The notes beneath the pieces were generated by a model. That model made no database searches. It saw nothing but the letters and a program-made list of their open reading frames with translations, and was not told where the DNA came from. The translations under genes and the position numbers were made by a program. DNA of 64,000 nucleotides, taken from NCBI RefSeq assembly GCF_000234665.1, contig NC_018333.1, positions 743,001 through 807,000 of the forward strand, in the 5' to 3' direction. Every line of letters starts with the position of its first letter. The first letter of the stretch is position 1. Source of the stretch: Leishmania mexicana MHOM/GT/2001/U1103. Taxonomy: Eukaryota; Euglenozoa; Kinetoplastea; Trypanosomatida; Trypanosomatidae. This document shows positions 20,453 to 31,613 of the stretch, piece by piece.

Positions 20453-22675
20453 GGCTCTGTATCCCTTTTCCCATGTCGTAATGGCAATAGATATATTCGC
20501 GGCCGCGTCAGTGTCTGTGCTCTGCTGAGTGGTTGCGCTTGCTCCGCTCACCTACGCCGAAGCACCACAAGTCGTCGCGTTGGCGCTGCACACCGGCAAC
20601 GGCGAAGAGCAGTTTACAGTGCGTGACGCCGTATGGCGGCGGCCACCTCGCGTTGGCAGTAAAGATCGCAATTCAACGTGTTTTCTTGAAGAGGCCCGGT
20701 CAAGGCAACTCACCCAAGAGCACAGGGCAAATACCGCAGCTTTGGTAGCGAAGGCCGGTCTTTGAACTTCAGTAGGCGATCTCGAACCAAAAAAAAGTCC
20801 GAAAAGCTGTGTGTGAGAGAGAGTCGTATGTCGTGATGTGTCAGTGGACACACAAGCACACATACACACATGTACGAAAAAATAATAATAACAGCGCGCA
20901 CGTGACAAAACTGTGATACCTTTCCTCATCAGTCAGAAATTCAGCAAGACGAAATGCTAGCCACAATCACTCCGCCGCTGAGGGAGACGAGAGCGTATAA
21001 AGAGCAACCATGTGGAGACTAGTGCACATGGCTGCGGAGCACATAGAGTTCAAAGTAGGGGATGGGGGGAGAAGGCTTCATATGCAGCGCACCGACGCAT
21101 ATCTCGAGGAAGAGGAGGGCAAAAAAGACGATACATAACCGATCACGGGCAGTGGGTGCAGCACAGGCGAGTAAGCGGCAATGCGGTTGCTATCGCGGTA
21201 CTCCGTGCCCTCCCTAGCCTCGTCTCCGTGTGCCGTTGGCGCGTTCTAGACACTGATCAACGAGGAAGAGCAGTGTCGCACAGACTCTCGAGGTTCAGCG
21301 GCAATCCGCCCATGTCGTGAAGGCCTTCACGACCCTCCCTCACTCGTCTTCCGGCTTGTCTTTCGCGTTTCCTCAATGCCACGTATATGTGTTATTTGTG
21401 TGTGTGTGTGGAGGGGGGAAGCATGCGTCGATACGATAGGCGGTTTGTCTCGTGTTTCCTTACTGTGTTTCTGACGGCTTCGGCGATTCTGGGAGAAATG
21501 AAATGTCCAGCTACACCGTATACGTGCACACTCCGGAAGAGACGTACGCATCTTCACACGCGTTGAGTACGCACCATACGCAGCCCGTGCATACGATCGC
21601 ACACGTCGTGAAGGGGTGGATGGACGAGGATTTGGATCGAAGCGTTGCAATGATGGGGGAGGGGGAAGTGGAAAAAGGGGACAAACAAGATAGACGTCGT
21701 GAGCTCATGGAGAGCGTCACCACGCACTCACACGCATGCACACACACACACCGAAAAACGTATCATTAACAACAAACGGACGCAACACAAACCAAAAAAG
21801 GGAAAGCAATACGCGTATGTTCTTTCAGCAAAAAACAAATAGCAGCGAAAGGGCGCACATTGTGTGTGTGTGTGTCGCTTCATCTGAAGGCAGAGGGAGA
21901 GGGAGAGGGGGAGAGATAGTGTCACTTAACATCTTACACAACACTGTTATGTCTTTATCCGCCCAGAGGGCGCGCTGTTGCCAAAAGAAAAAGAAGCGGA
22001 AGCAGAAACGGAAAAGAAAAAATAATAAGCGGCACCGTTCCTGCCGTGATTGGAGAGGCACAAGCAGCTTCGCACAAGCGTCTCATCCAAACCCCCAACA
22101 GATAAGCCCAAAGAAAGGGACGCAGCTTTCGTGTTTCTTGTCTTCGCATGAGCCCATCCCACGTGTGTTTTCTCCAGTCCCATTTTACGACGTTTGTGAA
22201 AGGCAGGCGTGAGACAGGAGGAAAGGTGAAGAACTAATGGGCGGGGAGGGAAAAGCAGCAGCCAAAAGAAAAAAACACTTGGATCCGCTTTAGCGCTCTG
22301 GAAACCAACGTCGCTGACCGAGATGAGTTGTGTCTCTTCAGAGCATCCCACAGATGCTCGCCTGCGCGCCACAACCGCTGAAAACAGTGCTGACGAACAA
22401 ACACACGACGCACTTTCTGCCATACCCTCTAACCACCGCACATGGCTTTTTTAGGAGACATGTTTGTAGAGGATTCACACCTAGATATGCCTACTAACGT
22501 TGCGTGAGAGAGGCGTGCCAGAGAAACAAAACATAAGGGAGTCTGTGAACGACGTCAGTTGATGATAAACGTCAAGTAAAAAAAAAACATCACTACAACC
22601 GCGTCTCCCCTACACTTAGCGATTGGAGAGGAGAAAGGGTTACTTATTTCGCAGAGTAGCCGTTTTATATCATAT

Positions 22676-23208
22676 GGCATGAGGCTCAACGCCACTCTAC
22701 CCCGCGACCCGGCCACGCGACCCATGCGCCTGGTCCAAAGCAGCGCTAGACACGCGCAAAGCACAGCAATGCGGCGACGCAGGCACCAACGAGAACGGCC
22801 CCGGCTTCAAACTCCACCCAGCACACGCGCCTCAGACCCTCCCCTCCCACGCACACACACACACACACGAGTAGGCCAGTGGGAGGGGGCCGGGTAACAG
22901 ATTGCGTTCGAGTCACACTGACACTCTGCCCATCATGTGGATGGCACAAGTGTGTGCACGGTCGCCGCTCGCTCCGGCAAAGCACCATCCATCACCTGGC
23001 CGCCGACATCCGCAGCAATACATCGCTCCGGCATCCCTACGTCGTCGGCACTTGGACCCTGTGTCAAAGCCAGACGTGGCTTGGGATCAGCAGGGGATAT
23101 AGGGTCGGGAGGGGGGGGGGAGGCTGCCTGACTTCTCCTCCGCAGAGACCGGGTACGGGGTCCTGACGATACGACGCACGGAGCCGTCTCTCGTCTTCGG
23201 GGAGGCGA
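22676..23208 (-). mobile_element. SIDER-like retroposon copy B
   Basis: A 533-bp element that aligns end to end with copy C at 26561-27086. I count about seven substitutions plus small length changes in the CA and G tracts and a 3-nt GTC difference. It contains an internal (CA)n at 22852-22868. Size (about 0.5 kb) and position in a presumed 3' UTR fit SIDERs, the short degenerate retroposons of Leishmania related to ingi/L1Tc, some of which destabilise mRNA. No poly(A) tail or clear target duplication was seen. The terminal 35 nt at the low-coordinate end (GGCATGAGGCTCAACG...) differ from copies A and D. Confidence 0.75.
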
Positions 23209-23640
23209 GAGAAGCATGAACAGAACAGTGCCAATCACGTCCGCAGTCTTTTCCGCACGGAGGCGAAGGGGTGACATACAGATTCCACAAGAGGGCACAC
23301 GAGGCAGCTACACTAACACCTTCGTGCTGCGCATCGGTGAAGTGAAACAACGTCAAAGAACGGCAAGCCAAGATGCTAGCGAAGAAGCGTAGAGGAGGGT
23401 GATTGCAGCAGCGGCACCGGTAGGGGTAAGAGCAGGACCCAGAGGCGGGGGGGGGTGAGTGGAAAAAGAGGATAACCGATAAAGAGACACCATGTGTGAT
23501 GTGTGTTGAAGAGCGTTTAAAAATACAAGAAGACATGAGGAGCTTTGAGCAAAAGATACGGCCGCCAACGCCACATTCCACACGCACGTACGGGGGGACC
23601 GAAGGCAACGACGCCAATGTCTAAGCTGATAATCATAATA

Positions 23641-23658
23641 AGAGAGAGAGAGAGAGAG
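23641..23658. repeat. (AG)n microsatellite
   Basis: Nine AG units lie in the spacer between SIDER-like copy B and the 406-bp repeat. On the transcribed strand this is a (CT)n tract. Confidence 0.95.
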
Positions 23659-23913
23659 CAATAGAGATGTCGACTTGGTGCAGTATACGCGCACGACAGA
23701 GAAAGAGAAGTGAACACACACGAGCACTTAAATGGAAACCAAAAAAAGAAAACATTGACACAACGACCACACGCACACACACAAATCGCACAAGACAATG
23801 AGCCGTAGAATGAACGAAGCATAATGCCCACGTTGGTATACCGCGAAGAGAACAGGGTATGACGCCTGGACATACATCCAGAACACAGACACACACAAGG
23901 CGTTTTCTCCTTT

Positions 23914-24319
23914 TATCCACGTGTTCAATATCATCACGAGTAAGGCAGCAACCACACGCATACGCCGGCCACAGCTGTCCACCTACCCTTGTAGGAGTGC
24001 GATGGAATCCTGGTCGTCTGGGACGAGCTGGCCTGCCGCTGCATTGGGTCATGCGTCTGGCGGGATCTGCTTGACCATTCTCATCCCTTCTGTCGCATAC
24101 GTGCTGCACGATCGGCGCCACAAGGAGACCCGGGTGGGCTGCATGCCTTGGGTCCCTAAGCGGACCGAGTCCAGGGTCGTGCTCCAGCGCGGAGGCCATG
24201 GCGTCTGCTGTGCGACTGACGGGAAGTGGCCTCGGCACATGCAGGGCGAGATCAAAGAGGAAGTTGATCAGTCTCAGGCCATGGTCCTCTGCACACCCTG
24301 CCTGTATGCCATGCCTCGC
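23914..24319 (-). repeat. 406-bp dispersed repeat, left copy (3' part of the LINE relic)
   Basis: This segment recurs at 60605-61010 with the same length and only three mismatches noticed (near 23954, 24215 and 24272). On the minus strand it is continuous with the LINE relic and ends in a short A-rich stretch, so it is probably the element's 3' end. A minus-strand open frame (MPRPLPVSRTADAMASALEH...) runs through both copies. Confidence 0.9.
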
Positions 24320-26470
24320 TCTCAGTTACCTCAAGCCGCGGCATCCCATAACATGGTGTGCTGACTCTCCATGCGTCCGGCATCTGCGGCTCATCAGCCG
24401 ATCCCGGTCGGATGTAGGAGATGTCGCGTGCTTTGGGCACCCGCAGTGCGGCGTTCATTTGTGTACAACTCCTCGTGCCTTCTTCGTCGATCAATCTTGC
24501 TCTTCTGGCCTCTGGATGCCCTGCTTCGGTGTGGCAAACGATGCCAGCTGTGCGTGGCAGCGCGTCTGCATAATGCGTCCATGTCTGTGTCCCGGATGCC
24601 TGCTTCACGGCGGCGTTGTTGTCCGATGAGGAAGGCCTTGCTCTTTTCATCCTCCATATCCGTCGATCTCACAGGGCACCCTACCACCTGAAGGACTTGC
24701 CCACATGTCCCTCGACATCTAGCGCGCTGATATGAGTCTATGGCGGCTGGGGCATTCCACCCTCTCTTGAATCGGCACACCTCTGACACGAGCAGGTGTG
24801 TCAGACGGAGGAGGCCCGTCGATAGGCATGCGCCTGCGCACAAAAAACTCATAGCTTGTAGTTGTATGTGCGTGGGGGGGGTGAGACAGCGGACAGAGGC
24901 CGACACCCGACAGGGGGCTGGGGAAGCCCATGCAGCGTAAGGGAGATGTGCGTAGGAAGGTCACCGCGCGCACGGTCATGGCGTGAAATGAGATGCGCTG
25001 CGAGCGTCGGGCAACCCGCGAATGCCGCGGAGCACACCGGGCACATCGCCTCGTGAGACGTTTCCACAGAAAAAGCAAAGCGGGGTGGGACTACTACCCT
25101 TCTAGCGCAGTAGCAGGCAGCATCTGTGCCCAGATGCGTTACCACATGTCATCTTCCACAGCTGTAGGACCTGTACTGAGCGCCATGACGAGGGAGAGTG
25201 AGTCCGTAGCTAAAACCGTCCTTGCTCTGAGTGTGCCTTGGTTGATCCATTTCTCCTCGCAGCAGGCCGCGCCCCAGATTCACTCCTTCGCACTCAGCGC
25301 GGCAGCTGCAAACAAGGAAACCGCAGCCTTTTGCCGATGCACCCATAGGTGCAGTATTATCATAGAGCACCGCTGCCGCTCCTGGCCCAATGTCAGTTTG
25401 TGCCGCCCCACCTGCCCACAGAGGGCAGGGAGGCGGATGCGTTGACGTGCACCCGGCCGCTGCGCATGAGGGACGTGACTGGGTGCTGGGCTCCGAAGGG
25501 GTCCATGACTGCGTACCCCCGTATGAGAGCTGCTGGAGGGCCGCGACAACAGCTTCATCCGGCGTGTGCAGCTCCCGTTCCCAATGCGCAGGGTAGCTTC
25601 CTGGCGTGAGTGCGTGCTTCGCTTTGAGGAGGCACTCAGCACCACGAAGTCCTGCAGGGACGGATGCCTCTCTCTCCAGAGGGTGGATTGTGGTGTGGCT
25701 CATAGATGACACCCTTGTCTGCAAAGGGCCTAAGGAGCGCGAGGTCATCGGCAAAGGAGGCGCGGTGCACTCTGGGTCTCTTGTTGAGTTCCACACCCAG
25801 CGAGCCCACTGCACTGATGAGGCGAAGAGGCCCTACCGTTGATCCTTGTGGGACTCCGCATGCACACCCTGACTGTGTATGACTACCTCTTGCGGAAGCG
25901 AACACAGGGGCGACGATCGTCGGAGATTTCCATGATTCAGGGAGTATGATACGGGCCTGCGTTGAACTTCTTCAGCGCCGCTGTGAGAGCGCCGTGGTCG
26001 ACCGAGTCGCACGCACGCGGGCCTAAAGTCCGCAAATACTGCCCCTACCTTGCGACCCTGCTCGGACTGCACTACTTTGTGAAGGAGTGGGTCCAGGGGA
26101 CTCCAGTGGAGCGTTGAGGACGTAAACCAGACTCCTGTGGAAGGAGCCTGTCATCCAGATCGAGCAGTCGTCCTGAGACCATTTTCAACAGTAACTTGCG
26201 CAAATTGCTGGCCAGCGTCACAGGGGCCGCAAGACGCAGGTCCACCATCCGGCTTGTGCGGTCTGAAGAGGGGCCTGGTGAGCCCTCTTTCCATGCAGCA
26301 GCGATAGGGCCGACGGCGACGCCCTTCTTGTCGATGTTCACCAGCACTCCCCTGCACTACATTGTGACGCTGTGGAAACTCTCATCGGGAATCTTCTCCA
26401 GTCCCCGCGCGGGGCCACAGGGGCCATCACGAATTGCTGGCTCCAGGTTATCCATCGTGAAGGATTCGGA
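24320..26470 (-). mobile_element. Degenerate non-LTR retrotransposon (DIRE/L1Tc-like) with RT, RNase H and C2H2 pieces
   Basis: Minus-strand translation in shifting frames shows an ordered LINE ORF. RT-type segments come first: AIRDGPCGPARGLEKIPDES, then VTLASNLRKLLLKMVSGRLL and LPQESGLRPQRST at about 26100-26240, GVPQGST at 25838-25860 and FADDLAL around 25737-25757. An RNase H-type segment, TDSLSLVMALSTGP (25166-25210), follows. A zinc finger with C-x2-C-x12-H-x4-H spacing (CPVCSAAFAGCPTL...) lies at 24987-25052. The order RT, RNase H, C2H2 is that of the ingi/L1Tc clade. Frames are interrupted by stops and shifts, and no endonuclease domain is left: SIDER-like copy C begins within 100 nt of the first RT segment. 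It is a dead element, comparable to the DIREs known from Leishmania. Its 3' end probably continues into the 406-bp repeat. Confidence 0.85.
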
Positions 26471-26560
26471 AACGATGATGCTCCAAAAACAAAAAGCAAA
26501 GAAAGAATGCAATGGCGTTACAGGCCTTTTCTTGCTTGACGTGACCACTCTCTGCAATCA

Positions 26561-27086
26561 GGCATGAGGCTCAACGCCACTCTACCCCGCGACCCGGCCA
26601 CGCGACCCATGCGCCTGGTCCAAAGCAGCGCTAGACACGCGCAAAGCACAGCAATGCGGCGACGCAGGCACCAACGAGAACGGCCCCGGTTTCAAACTCC
26701 ACCCAGCACACGCGCCTCAGACCCTCCCCTCCCACGCACACACACACACACGAGTAGGCCAGTGGGAGGGGGCCGGGTAACAGATTGCGTTCGAGTCACA
26801 CTGACACTCTGCCCATCATGTGGATGGCACAAGTGTGTGCACGGTCGCCGCTCGCTCCGGCAAAACACCATCCATCACCTGGCCGCCGACATCCGCAGCA
26901 ATACATCGCTCCGGCATCCCTACGTCGGCACTTGGACCCTGTGTCAAAACCAGACGTGGCTTGGGATCGGCAGGGGATATAGGGTCGGGAAGGGGGGGAG
27001 GCTGCCTGACCTCTCCTCCGCAGAGACCGGGTACGGGGTCCTGACGATACGACGCACGGAGGCGTCTATCGTCTTCGGGGAGGCGA
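26561..27086 (-). mobile_element. SIDER-like retroposon copy C
   Basis: A 526-bp copy sharing both termini with copy B and lying immediately at the 5' side (minus-strand sense) of the LINE relic. It has a shorter CA tract and lacks one GTC unit relative to B. It is either an independent insertion or a preserved 5' region of the LINE. A plus-strand frame of 194 codons crossing it is antisense and repeated only because the element is. Confidence 0.75.
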
Positions 27087-27423
27087 TTCAGAAGGGAAAG
27101 AAAAGCTGTAGTAGTACGAAACGGTGCCTTTTTACTTTTCCCTCATAAATCGGTCAGGTCAATGCGCCAGTCACGGGCGCCGTTGTGTCGAATTTCATGT
27201 AGCCGTGTAGGAGGAGCATACTGCTCGTCTCCGCGGCAAGATTCATCCGACAGCAGAAGCAAGGAAGATACTCTTAAGACACCCAAAATGCGGGTCAACA
27301 ACGATGCGCACAACGCTAAAAAAAGTGTTGAGCATCCTCTGTCGTTTTGTTGTTGGCGGGGTTCTAGTCGTCTCTGCGCGAGATGCGCCCTTCTCCTGCT
27401 GCTTCTTCTGTGCCCCGCTTGGA

Positions 27424-27441
27424 ATATATATATATATATAT
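27424..27441. repeat. (AT)n microsatellite
   Basis: Nine AT units lie in the RRM gene 1 downstream region. Similar runs occur at 31600-31613 and 45977-45990. Confidence 0.9.
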
Positions 27442-29386
27442 TCATCTAGAACATGTTTTATACGAATTGCGTCTTTCGCACATGTGCGCCGATGAATCGG
27501 CCCGTTCGGTACTCGCCAGCTTACGCGGAGAAAAGCCTCCCCTCCGCGCACCCAAATGGGAGCCAACCCCGACGCCGTCATGTGGAAAAGAAGGAGCACG
27601 TGCGCACAGCTGCTCGTGTTCGAAGCTCCGTGTATCAATATGCTAGAAAACGGTCGTCGATAACTCCGAAGCCCACGCTCTCAGATATGGAGACACATCC
27701 GTCCACCGCACACACGTGTGCGGCGACAGCACGACAGCGTGAAAACCGACAAAGGAAAAAGAGGAGGTGAAGTGCTGCGGAAGCACAATCATCACGACCT
27801 ATACTTTTCCATCCGCAAAGGTGTCCGTTTGAGGGGTGCGATGCGCTCTCGTGAGCCTCAGGTGTGGATGTGCGGGGAGGAGGGTCATTGGGGGCAGAAC
27901 AAAGATATTTGCAAGAGAAGACAGAAAGGAAGGAAGCTGGAAGGGGAAGAAAACCCATTAAACCCCCCAAAAAAGAACAACCAAACAAACAACAAAAAGA
28001 AGAGCGAACGGGCAGTGACTGAATGGGAGCAAAGAAGAGGGACGAGAAGAGAAGAAACGTGCAAGACAACATCATGCGGGGGTCACCCATGCATTGCTGC
28101 GTGCTCGCTCCTTCACGGCACCACTCACTCTGGACCCACTTCTCGTCTACTCAGAGAAGATGCACGACCGACCCTAGAGTGAGTGTGTGTGGGGGAGGGG
28201 GGGGGAGGTAAAGCAAAGAAAGCAAACAAAGCCAGACGGAGAGAACGGCAACATAAAAAAAGGCAAACAAAGAGGGGGAGGGGAGGGGGGAGGTGGAGGC
28301 ACGCCATGCAGTCAGGAATGTGACCGGAGAGCGAGAATCATGAGGAGGCGGGCCCAATTAAAGCACTGAGCAAGAAAAAAGAAGGCACAATGGACATTTA
28401 AGAACTTCAGAGTAATAACAATGAGACAACGCTACACGGCAGGGGCGGCGCTTCACTGACATAGCGAGAGAGGAAATAACCCCAGGAGAAAAAGAAGGCA
28501 AGCGCATAGCGAAGCTCTTTTTTCCTTGACAGGATTCGTTCGTCATCTCAGAGGATAGACATTAGAGGGGCTCTAGTAGGTGTGAAGAGGGGTGGGGGAA
28601 GGGAGGGATCGAAAATACGGCGAAGGGAAAAAATCAAAGGAACAAAGAGAGGCCATCGGAGAGCCTCGCTCAAAGTAGACACACACACACAAGTAGAATA
28701 CGCCCCTTTCATGAGTTTCTTGTTCCCTGTCGAAGGAGGCAGTGGAGGCAAGACACGCCTTACAGCTTCTTTCCACTACCCGCTGCGCACAAAGAAAAAC
28801 AAACAAAAAAAGAAAGGAGTTGTATATAGAGAAGTGGAAGCACTCGTGCATTTTTTTGTGTCTGTTCACCGTTTGGCTTCTCATCCCCCTTCACCTGCTT
28901 GTGTGCTGTAGTTTCTCACCTCTCTCCCTCCCTCCGTCCGCCTACCTCGTAGCCCTGTTAAACACCATAGAAAGCAGTCGGCAATTGTCACGCCGAGATA
29001 CAGGTTTCTTTCCAAATCCCTTTCCGCACTCTGCACCACCTTTCCAAGCCTTCTTCTTCACAGGGCAGGTGCCTGTTATGTTTTTGCACTGCTACCCCAG
29101 GCAGGGCCACGCACCTTCGTTGCTTCACGCTTTAAACAGACAGAAATGTCTGCGTGCGTGCTCGATGCTCACCCTGGCTCTTTCTCTTCGTGGTCCCCCC
29201 CTTCACCTGGACTTGCCTTCTCCACGCTACACGCAACACCCATGCGGTTTATTTTCTCTCTCGAGCTTGCGCGCGTCACAGGATACGTTACTGCCCCGTT
29301 TTGTGTACGCGGGTGTGGGCAATCATTGCGCTTGGCGTTCTTTCTATTTTTCGTTGTTTTGTCCGCACTTTTTCTTTGCGACATTA

Positions 29387-30892
29387 CTAGCTCAGGTCAT
29401 CGAAGCTCGTTGGCGCGGCCAGATATGCGTTGTTCCCGCGACTGGCAAAGTGGCTATTCACGATCCCTATGCCCGGTCCCGGCGGGTGAAGCGCCACCGG
29501 CGAGCCGTGAATGTGGTGCGACGCCCCAAAATGCATGTTCACGAGCGGCGCTGTGGGGTACGCAATGGAGGAAACTAAAGGGGTGCTGGGCCCAGTTGAG
29601 TTGTGCGTCGAGGACACCGGCGTGACTGGCGCGTATGGGTTGTGACGGTAGCTGCCGCTTGTGCTCAAGTTGCTGCTGCGGCGTACCGGTGTCATGGGCG
29701 CGTTGCCGCTCACCTCCAGCATCGCGTTACTCCCGGTACCTAAGCCGTTGGGGAGGGCCCCAGAGTTCTCCATTTCTGGACCAAAGCTAAAGTTCAGGGG
29801 TGTCGCAGGAGAGCTGCGGCTCGGTGTCTGGTCAAGGACGCCGTAGTGGGTGAAGCTGTTGCCGAAGTTGTTTGCGCTTGTGGCGTTAAAAGTAACGTTG
29901 AGGAAGGACCCCGAGTTGGGAGTGGGAGATTGTTGGGGCTGGCCGGAAACCGCCTGCGTGGGCTGTAGCGTGGATGCTGCCAGCATCGACGACGCCGGCG
30001 GCGCTGCGGACTGGCCCATTCCTGGCAGTGGGCCGCCGCCGCCATGACGGCCATGGGCGAAGTGCTGGGAAATGCTGGCGAACGTCGGCGGGTGCAGCGA
30101 GGCACCGGTACCCTCCATGTGCATATCAGAGGTGGAGTAGGAGTGTGCGAGGGTGCTCCCGGTACGGCTGTGGCCAGGGCTGGTACGAATCGGCGGGGGC
30201 GGGGGCGGAGGCGGCGGCAGCGGCGCGTTTTGGCTCTGGCTAGCAAAGCATTTGTTGCTCTCGAGACCCGTCGTTGGAGACTCGAAGTTGTGTATCGCAT
30301 CGAGGTGCTGCTGCTCCGCTTGCTGCTGCTCGCGCCGACGACGACGCTCGCGCTTCGTCTCCTCAGAGTCGGCATACTTAGCCAAGATGGCAACGGGCGT
30401 GTTGAAGTAGCTGCGGTTACCGTGCAAACTCATCAGGGCACGCTTGGCGGATTCGACGCTGTCGAACTCGGTATAGACTACCCAGACGCTACCGCCGAAG
30501 TTGTCCTCGCGCATTGCGCAGTAGGTGAGCGGACCGAAACCGCGCAGAAACCGTTCCACCTCCGCCTGCGACAGCTTCAAGGGGATATTGCGCACGTAGA
30601 GGGCGTTGCTTTCCTCCATGGCGACCTTGCCATCGTGTTTCGACGGGAAGATGCAGAGATTAAAGTTGTGGCCGTGCAGCGTGACATGGGTCTTGTTCAG
30701 CTTTTCGTACGCCGTGCGTCCGGAGTCCTCAGACGCGAACAACACGAACCCAAAGCCTTTGCTCTTGCCCGTTGTGGCGTCCAGCATGACCTTGGCGCTG
30801 GTGGGGTTGTACTGAACAAATATTTGCTCCAGGTCGGCGTCAGTGAGGTTGCGTGGCAGCTTCGCCACAAAGAGGTTCTGTAGGCTAGTCAT
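29387..30892 (-). CDS. RNA-binding protein with two RRM domains (paralogue 1)
   Basis: The protein is 501 aa. RRM1 (about residues 6-83) has RNP2 LFVAKLP (7-13) and RNP1 KGFGFVLF (45-52). RRM2 (about 97-173) has RNP2 LYVRNIP (98-104) and a degenerate RNP1 around SVWVVYTEF, so RNA contact by RRM2 may be altered. A basic segment (KRERRRRREQQ) follows, then a long disordered tail rich in Ser, Asn, Pro and Gly with a poly-Pro run. The gene at 35946-37457 is a clear paralogue: both begin SLQNLFVAKLPRN and share EESNALY-RNIP. Such proteins usually act on mRNA stability or translation in trypanosomatids; targets are unknown. The ATG at 30892 directly precedes RRM1 and a good acceptor lies 61 nt upstream. 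The downstream spacer is unusually long and contains SIDER-like copies. Confidence 0.92.
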   Translation of the reverse strand: MTSLQNLFVAKLPRNLTDADLEQIFVQYNPTSAKVMLDATTGKSKGFGFVLFASEDSGRTAYEKLNKTHVTLHGHNFNLCIFPSKHDGKVAMEESNALYVRNIPLKLSQAEVERFLRGFGPLTYCAMREDNFGGSVWVVYTEFDSVESAKRALMSLHGNRSYFNTPVAILAKYADSEETKRERRRRREQQQAEQQHLDAIHNFESPTTGLESNKCFASQSQNAPLPPPPPPPPPIRTSPGHSRTGSTLAHSYSTSDMHMEGTGASLHPPTFASISQHFAHGRHGGGGPLPGMGQSAAPPASSMLAASTLQPTQAVSGQPQQSPTPNSGSFLNVTFNATSANNFGNSFTHYGVLDQTPSRSSPATPLNFSFGPEMENSGALPNGLGTGSNAMLEVSGNAPMTPVRRSSNLSTSGSYRHNPYAPVTPVSSTHNSTGPSTPLVSSIAYPTAPLVNMHFGASHHIHGSPVALHPPGPGIGIVNSHFASRGNNAYLAAPTSFDDLS

Positions 30893-30953
30893 GAGTTTTC
30901 TTTTTTCCTTTTTGATGGTGTGTTACCTATTTCCGGCGTAGACTACTTAGTTC

Positions 30954-31020
30954 CTGTTTTGATGTGTGCGTGTGCGCAGCAAAGCAGAGAGGCGGGTGGG
31001 GTGAGGGTGGGGTGTCGCAG
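30954..31020 (-). promoter_or_regulatory. Predicted spliced-leader acceptor for RRM gene 1
   Basis: On the minus strand a C/T-rich tract (about 30965-31020) is followed by the first AG at 30955-30954, giving a 61-nt 5' UTR before the ATG at 30892. No AG intervenes. Confidence 0.5.
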
Positions 31021-31581
31021 CAGAGCAGGAAAGGCGTCGGAAGGGTTGCTATGAAGGTCACGAGTGGGAGGGACTTATGCAGTCATCATGATGTGTGGGG
31101 ACACGTTGTGAAGAGACACAGTTTGTAAGTCAAGTGGCGCGCGGTGAACGAGAACGGTGAGGTCAGAAAACAAAGATGTGAGGGAGGATGATAGAGAAGC
31201 GGAGAAGCCGGAATGACGTGCAGGGCGGGAGAAAAAACTGTTTGGATGCTACAGAGAGACAGGTCGCCTATCGCAAACGGAAGCAACGCGTGGGGACATG
31301 GCTAGAAAGGTAGGTCATACCTCTGGTTATCAGTGGTGTTTGCCCAGGAGTCGGCTTACGGCACCCCACCAATGGAGAGAGACGCAGAGAACACGGTTTT
31401 CTAAAATTGGACGCTGCGCACTCTTTATATAATGGGGGAGCACGTGCAACCCTTGTAGGCCTCATCATCCCACGTGAGTATCAGGACACGGAGTACCACA
31501 GATGCGATGTCCGCGCTGCGAGTGTTGGTCTCTGTTGTTGCTGTTGAGAAAGCGGTTCGCTACAGTGCAGACGGCTAAAAG

Positions 31582-31613
31582 CACACACACACATACACGT
31601 ATATATATATATA
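31582..31613. repeat. Compound (CA)n-(TA)n microsatellite
   Basis: A short CA run at 31582-31592 is followed by a TA run at 31600-31613. It lies in the spacer between the two RRM genes. Confidence 0.9.

Larger units (their letters stand above)
20453..29386 (-). other. 8.9-kb spacer between RRM gene 1 and the RBR ligase gene
   Basis: No intact gene was found. From the RRM-gene side (right) it holds A/G-rich plus-strand DNA (27700-28900), a microsatellite (27424-27441), SIDER-like copy C, a LINE relic, a 406-bp repeat, an (AG)n run, SIDER-like copy B and further low-complexity sequence to 20600. In transcription order this is downstream of the RRM gene at 29387, so much of it may belong to that mRNA's 3' UTR. 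Frames here are low-complexity or retroposon-derived. Confidence 0.65.

Noticed and set aside
20453..20551. GTG start extending the RBR ligase by 33 residues
   Set aside because: Not an ATG; the added residues are low-complexity and the first ATG at 20452 leaves all domains intact.
26564..27148. 194-codon plus-strand frame also found near 22679 and 33838
   Set aside because: It recurs only because the SIDER-like element recurs; composition is non-protein-like and it includes the CA tract.
28742..29578. 278-codon plus-strand frame
   Set aside because: Overlaps the 3' end of RRM gene 1 in antisense and otherwise lies in T/C-rich spacer.
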